A stretch of DNA of 64,000 nucleotides from Thalassotalea psychrophila (GTDB lineage Bacteria; Pseudomonadota; Gammaproteobacteria; Enterobacterales; Alteromonadaceae). The translations under genes were made by a program, and so were the position numbers. The notes beneath the pieces are model-generated. The model saw only the letters and a list, made by a program, of their open reading frames with translations, was not told where the DNA came from and made no database searches. Shown here in pieces: positions 61,729 to 64,000 of this stretch; within the stretch, counting starts at the first letter, position 1, and each line of letters begins with the position of its first letter. Where the stretch lies: assembly GCF_031583595.1 (NCBI RefSeq), contig NZ_CP134145.1, forward strand, positions 3,286,001-3,350,000, read 5' to 3'.

Positions 61729-62329
61729 TAGCTTTACCGGGGTTTCTGACAGAGAATTCCAATCCTCTAGCGTCATACTCAAACGCACCATTTTTTATAC
61801 GGCATTCATGTTCAATAATATCCAAATCATTAAAGCGGCACCCTATAATTTTTGCAGGATTTCCTCCTACTATAGAGTAAGGATCTACATCTTTAGTCAC
61901 TACGGCACCAGCTGCTACAATAGCACCTCGGCCAATTTTAACCGGATTTAACACAATAGCCCCAGCACCGATCCATACATCATCCTCTATATCAATGAAC
62001 TGTTTCCGTATGTTTGAATCAGTTTCAATGTCACCTATCCATGTTGAAAACCGTATAGGCGTTCCAATTTGCTTATGGTCGTGATCAAAACGCCCAATTA
62101 AATTAACAGAGTTAGCAATTAACACTGAGTTGCCTATCTTGGTATTTGTTTCAATATTGACCCATTTTCCTAAGTAAACGTTATTACCAATTTTAATAAA
62201 ATCTGGAGCCCATAATTCACCACCTTTACCGATATGTAAATTTCTTCCATAAGTTAAAAACGATTTTTTTCTTAACAACTTGGATTGTGTTCTTAGTTTT
62301 TTTAAATAAGCGATAATTGTTTTTTTCAT
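61721..62329 (-). CDS. left-handed beta-helix acyltransferase (CatB/WcaF-like)
   Basis: Protein of 202 residues, hexapeptide-repeat O-acetyltransferase type. After a basic N-terminus (residues 1-35) come hexapeptide turns ([31 protein letters not shown]), then the active-site-like DHDH and the C-terminal run [48 protein letters not shown]. It probably acetylates a sugar of the exopolysaccharide with acetyl-CoA. It lies 7 bp after the GT4 gene. Confidence 0.92.
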   Translation of the reverse strand: MKKTIIAYLKKLRTQSKLLRKKSFLTYGRNLHIGKGGELWAPDFIKIGNNVYLGKWVNIETNTKIGNSVLIANSVNLIGRFDHDHKQIGTPIRFSTWIGDIETDSNIRKQFIDIEDDVWIGAGAIVLNPVKIGRGAIVAAGAVVTKDVDPYSIVGGNPAKIIGCRFNDLDIIEHECRIKNGAFEYDARGLEFSVRNPGKANV

Positions 62330-62336
62330 TACTAAA

Positions 62337-63467
62337 TTAATCCGATAAACACTTAACTATGCCATCAACAAAATTATTCGCCATAGATTCAACAGTGTAT
62401 TTTTCACTATCATTTAAGGCCTGGTCACACATTGCTTTATATCTATCACTTTCATTTAAAAGTTCAATTATTCCAATGGCGTAGTCTTTGGCATTTCCAG
62501 GCAAGACTAGCCCGTTTATGTCATTTTCTAAATAATCATACTCTGGACTATGTAATGCATCTTCTGTAGTTATCATAGGAATGCCCACCGCAAAAGAATC
62601 TAATATATGCAACCCTACTAATCCAGGATTTAAAAAAATATGTGACAAACGATAAAACAAGGCTTTATCTTGCCCTTTTTTTACCCCCACAAGTGAAAGC
62701 CAATCTCTTGTCTGTGAAGCATTTTTCAAGATATGTGCATCAGGCCCATCACCAATTATAACTAAATGAAATTTTTTATTCTTAGTTTTAATGTAATCAG
62801 CAGCTTCTAACATTAGGTTTAGACGCTTTTCTTTATAAAGTGATCCACAATAAATCCCCACTACAGAGTTTTCTTCAATTCCTAAATCACTTCTAACTCG
62901 TTCAAGATCTTCATTGCTAATGTTAGCTAATTGATCTTTGAAGCCATCAATATCAATAGCATTGTTTAGGCAAGTTATATTACGTTCAGGAAAAGATTTA
63001 TTTACTAAGTAATCAACTGTAGACTTTGTGTAGCCAAACCACCAATCAACACTGGTTAACCACTTTAATTTCCAAAGCTCTTTTATACCTTCAGGTTTGG
63101 TACTTTGTAAATTCTTGCCATGTCCCCAAAACGCAATTTTTTTCTTCAATAACTTTCTTTTTATAATTTGTGGATAATTGGAAATAATTCGATTTTCTTG
63201 CATTAATACAAGAAGTTCACATTCATTGACCACATTTGGAAGTTTTTGCCAGATTAAATCTACACCTGATACGGTACAAAAATAATTCTTAATTTTATTG
63301 GCCCAAGTCAAGTGTCCTTCATCTTTTCGCTGTGATTCTTTTGCCGATGCACCACCGTGCACTAAATGTAACTCCACATTTTTATGCTTAAGCTTCTTTT
63401 TCATTAAATTAAATAAATCAACACGATAATGAAGTAATCGATGCTGAACAATGACAACTTTTTTCAT
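62337..63467 (-). CDS. glycosyltransferase family 4 protein
   Basis: GT-B fold glycosyltransferase of 376 residues. The N-terminal part begins [19 protein letters not shown]. The C-terminal donor domain has [31 protein letters not shown] and the E-x7-E-like segment around [21 protein letters not shown]. Donor and acceptor are not predictable. Its ATG overlaps the stop codon of the next upstream gene (ATGA), so both are coupled in the exopolysaccharide operon. Confidence 0.92.
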   Translation of the reverse strand: MKKVVIVQHRLLHYRVDLFNLMKKKLKHKNVELHLVHGGASAKESQRKDEGHLTWANKIKNYFCTVSGVDLIWQKLPNVVNECELLVLMQENRIISNYPQIIKRKLLKKKIAFWGHGKNLQSTKPEGIKELWKLKWLTSVDWWFGYTKSTVDYLVNKSFPERNITCLNNAIDIDGFKDQLANISNEDLERVRSDLGIEENSVVGIYCGSLYKEKRLNLMLEAADYIKTKNKKFHLVIIGDGPDAHILKNASQTRDWLSLVGVKKGQDKALFYRLSHIFLNPGLVGLHILDSFAVGIPMITTEDALHSPEYDYLENDINGLVLPGNAKDYAIGIIELLNESDRYKAMCDQALNDSEKYTVESMANNFVDGIVKCLSD

Positions 63468-64000
63468 TTATTTTTTCTTGTAATTAGGTATTTAAATCGG
63501 GAAAACGTTTTGCTCAATTGAATTTTAAGCCAAGTTAACAAATCAATGCATGTACAATACTTTAGTGAAAACAACGTCATATTGTGGTTTTTATTACTCA
63601 ATTTTTTAAAGTCAACAAAGTCTAATCCTAAAATTTTCTTTAAGGCAAAAGGATAAAATGGGACACCATGAATTGAGGAATTTATTTCTATAATTGTTAT
63701 TAGTTTATTTTTAATTGCAAATAAATTTTGTTCTTTATCATATTCAGAAAAACGAGGATAAAAATATACTATATTTTTATTGGTTAAATTAGCTAACTGT
63801 AAATATTCAAGTCTTGGAGAATGATGAAGAATTTCATTAGCTTGGGATCGTTTTTTTTCTTCTGTTAGATCAAACTGGCCTGATAAAGAAATAATTAAGT
63901 CAACGGTGCATATATCACCAAGTAGCACCGCTGCATAGCCACCAGCACTTGAACCGATGAATGTTGTGTTAAATCCTTCAATTTCTTTATCTAAAAAGCA
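63464..64000 (-). CDS. alpha/beta-hydrolase-like protein of the polysaccharide locus (5' end outside the window)
   Basis: Partial gene, at least 178 codons; the frame runs open through the window edge, so any start inside (for example GTG at 63928) is not real. The nucleophile-elbow motif GSSAGGYAA is encoded at about 63955-63929, and IHGVPFY carries a His that could complete a catalytic triad. The end is basic ([13 protein letters not shown]). It may be an esterase or deacylase acting on the polymer, or an accessory hydrolase. The family is not certain because the N-terminus is missing. Confidence 0.6.
   Translation of the reverse strand, partial: CFLDKEIEGFNTTFIGSSAGGYAAVLLGDICTVDLIISLSGQFDLTEEKKRSQANEILHHSPRLEYLQLANLTNKNIVYFYPRFSEYDKEQNLFAIKNKLITIIEINSSIHGVPFYPFALKKILGLDFVDFKKLSNKNHNMTLFSLKYCTCIDLLTWLKIQLSKTFSRFKYLITRKNK

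Noticed and set aside
61729..61791. Upstream start for the WecG-like protein, giving 21 more residues.
   Set aside because: It lies inside the end of the acyltransferase gene, whereas the ATG at 61728 overlaps that gene's stop codon in a standard coupling and gives the family's normal N-terminus.

Overview
The window looks like chromosome from a marine gammaproteobacterium of the Alteromonadales, most likely a Colwelliaceae member (Colwellia/Thalassotalea type). The reasons are the AT-rich base composition, a TonB2-type operon with DUF3450 and a TPR protein, a DUF6445 protein near a TonB-dependent receptor, phhAB next to a TyrR regulator, a PEP-CTERM protein and an ssrA tag ending ANDETFALAA. 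The species call is inference from gene content only.

Layout. 0-7.6 kb: the 3' end of pgk, class II aldolase (fba), a DUF481 outer-membrane protein, a LysR regulator, a PEP-CTERM protein, a small exported protein, then the rnfH-ratA / smpB / ssrA trans-translation neighbourhood. 7.7-15.3 kb: a double nitrilase-like protein without its catalytic cysteines, a GST, a U32-family protein and a c-di-GMP phosphodiesterase. 15.5-22.2 kb: an M16 lipoprotein peptidase, pdxH and a CBM9/DUF5916 outer-membrane protein. 22.4-27.4 kb: a tightly coupled TonB2 operon (DUF3450, TtpC, ExbB, ExbD, TonB, TPR). 28-36.9 kb: a small lipoprotein, a large TonB-dependent receptor, a TSUP transporter, priC, DUF6445, the SRP RNA (ffs), an acyltransferase and a DUF3014 protein. 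37.3-43.7 kb: maiA, tyrR, phhB and phhA (phenylalanine/tyrosine catabolism, with TyrR boxes), then ycjF and ycjX. 44-64 kb: an exopolysaccharide region with ugd, two paralogous small beta-barrels, a lipoprotein, YjbH and WcaJ, followed by manB, manC, gmm, fcl, gmd, a WecG-type transferase, an acyltransferase, a GT4 and a hydrolase. The manB-manC-gmm-fcl-gmd-wcaJ set resembles the enterobacterial colanic-acid locus and predicts GDP-fucose and UDP-glucuronate supply to a lipid-linked surface polymer.

The striking feature is repetitive DNA. Twelve intergenic arrays between 15.3 and 58.0 kb are built from one modular family. Short cores have five-base arms closing on a three-base GNA-type loop (for example GTAGC-GAA-GCTAC, GGTAC-GAA-GTACC, GGCGC-GAA-GCGCC, GTCAC-GTA-GTGAC, ATTAC-GAA-GTAAT, ACCAC-AAA-GTGGT) and are separated by GTATTCG/CGAATAC linkers. 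The arm sequence varies but the pairing is kept. Many arrays start at a stop codon and end before a terminator, so they lie in 3' untranslated regions. Two of them flank a solitary four-helix-bundle (S23/Avd-like) gene. I consider this the best candidate for an undescribed system in the window.

Other repeat families crowd the polysaccharide genes: a MITE-like element with about 44-bp inverted ends, present once singly and once as a three-core tandem; the SRLRGND-type palindrome, including an in-frame copy in yjbH; and 7-8-bp tandem repeats that contain or abut the stop codons of manB, fcl and the wecG-like gene. No CRISPR array, integrase, transposase, prophage or recognisable defence system was seen.
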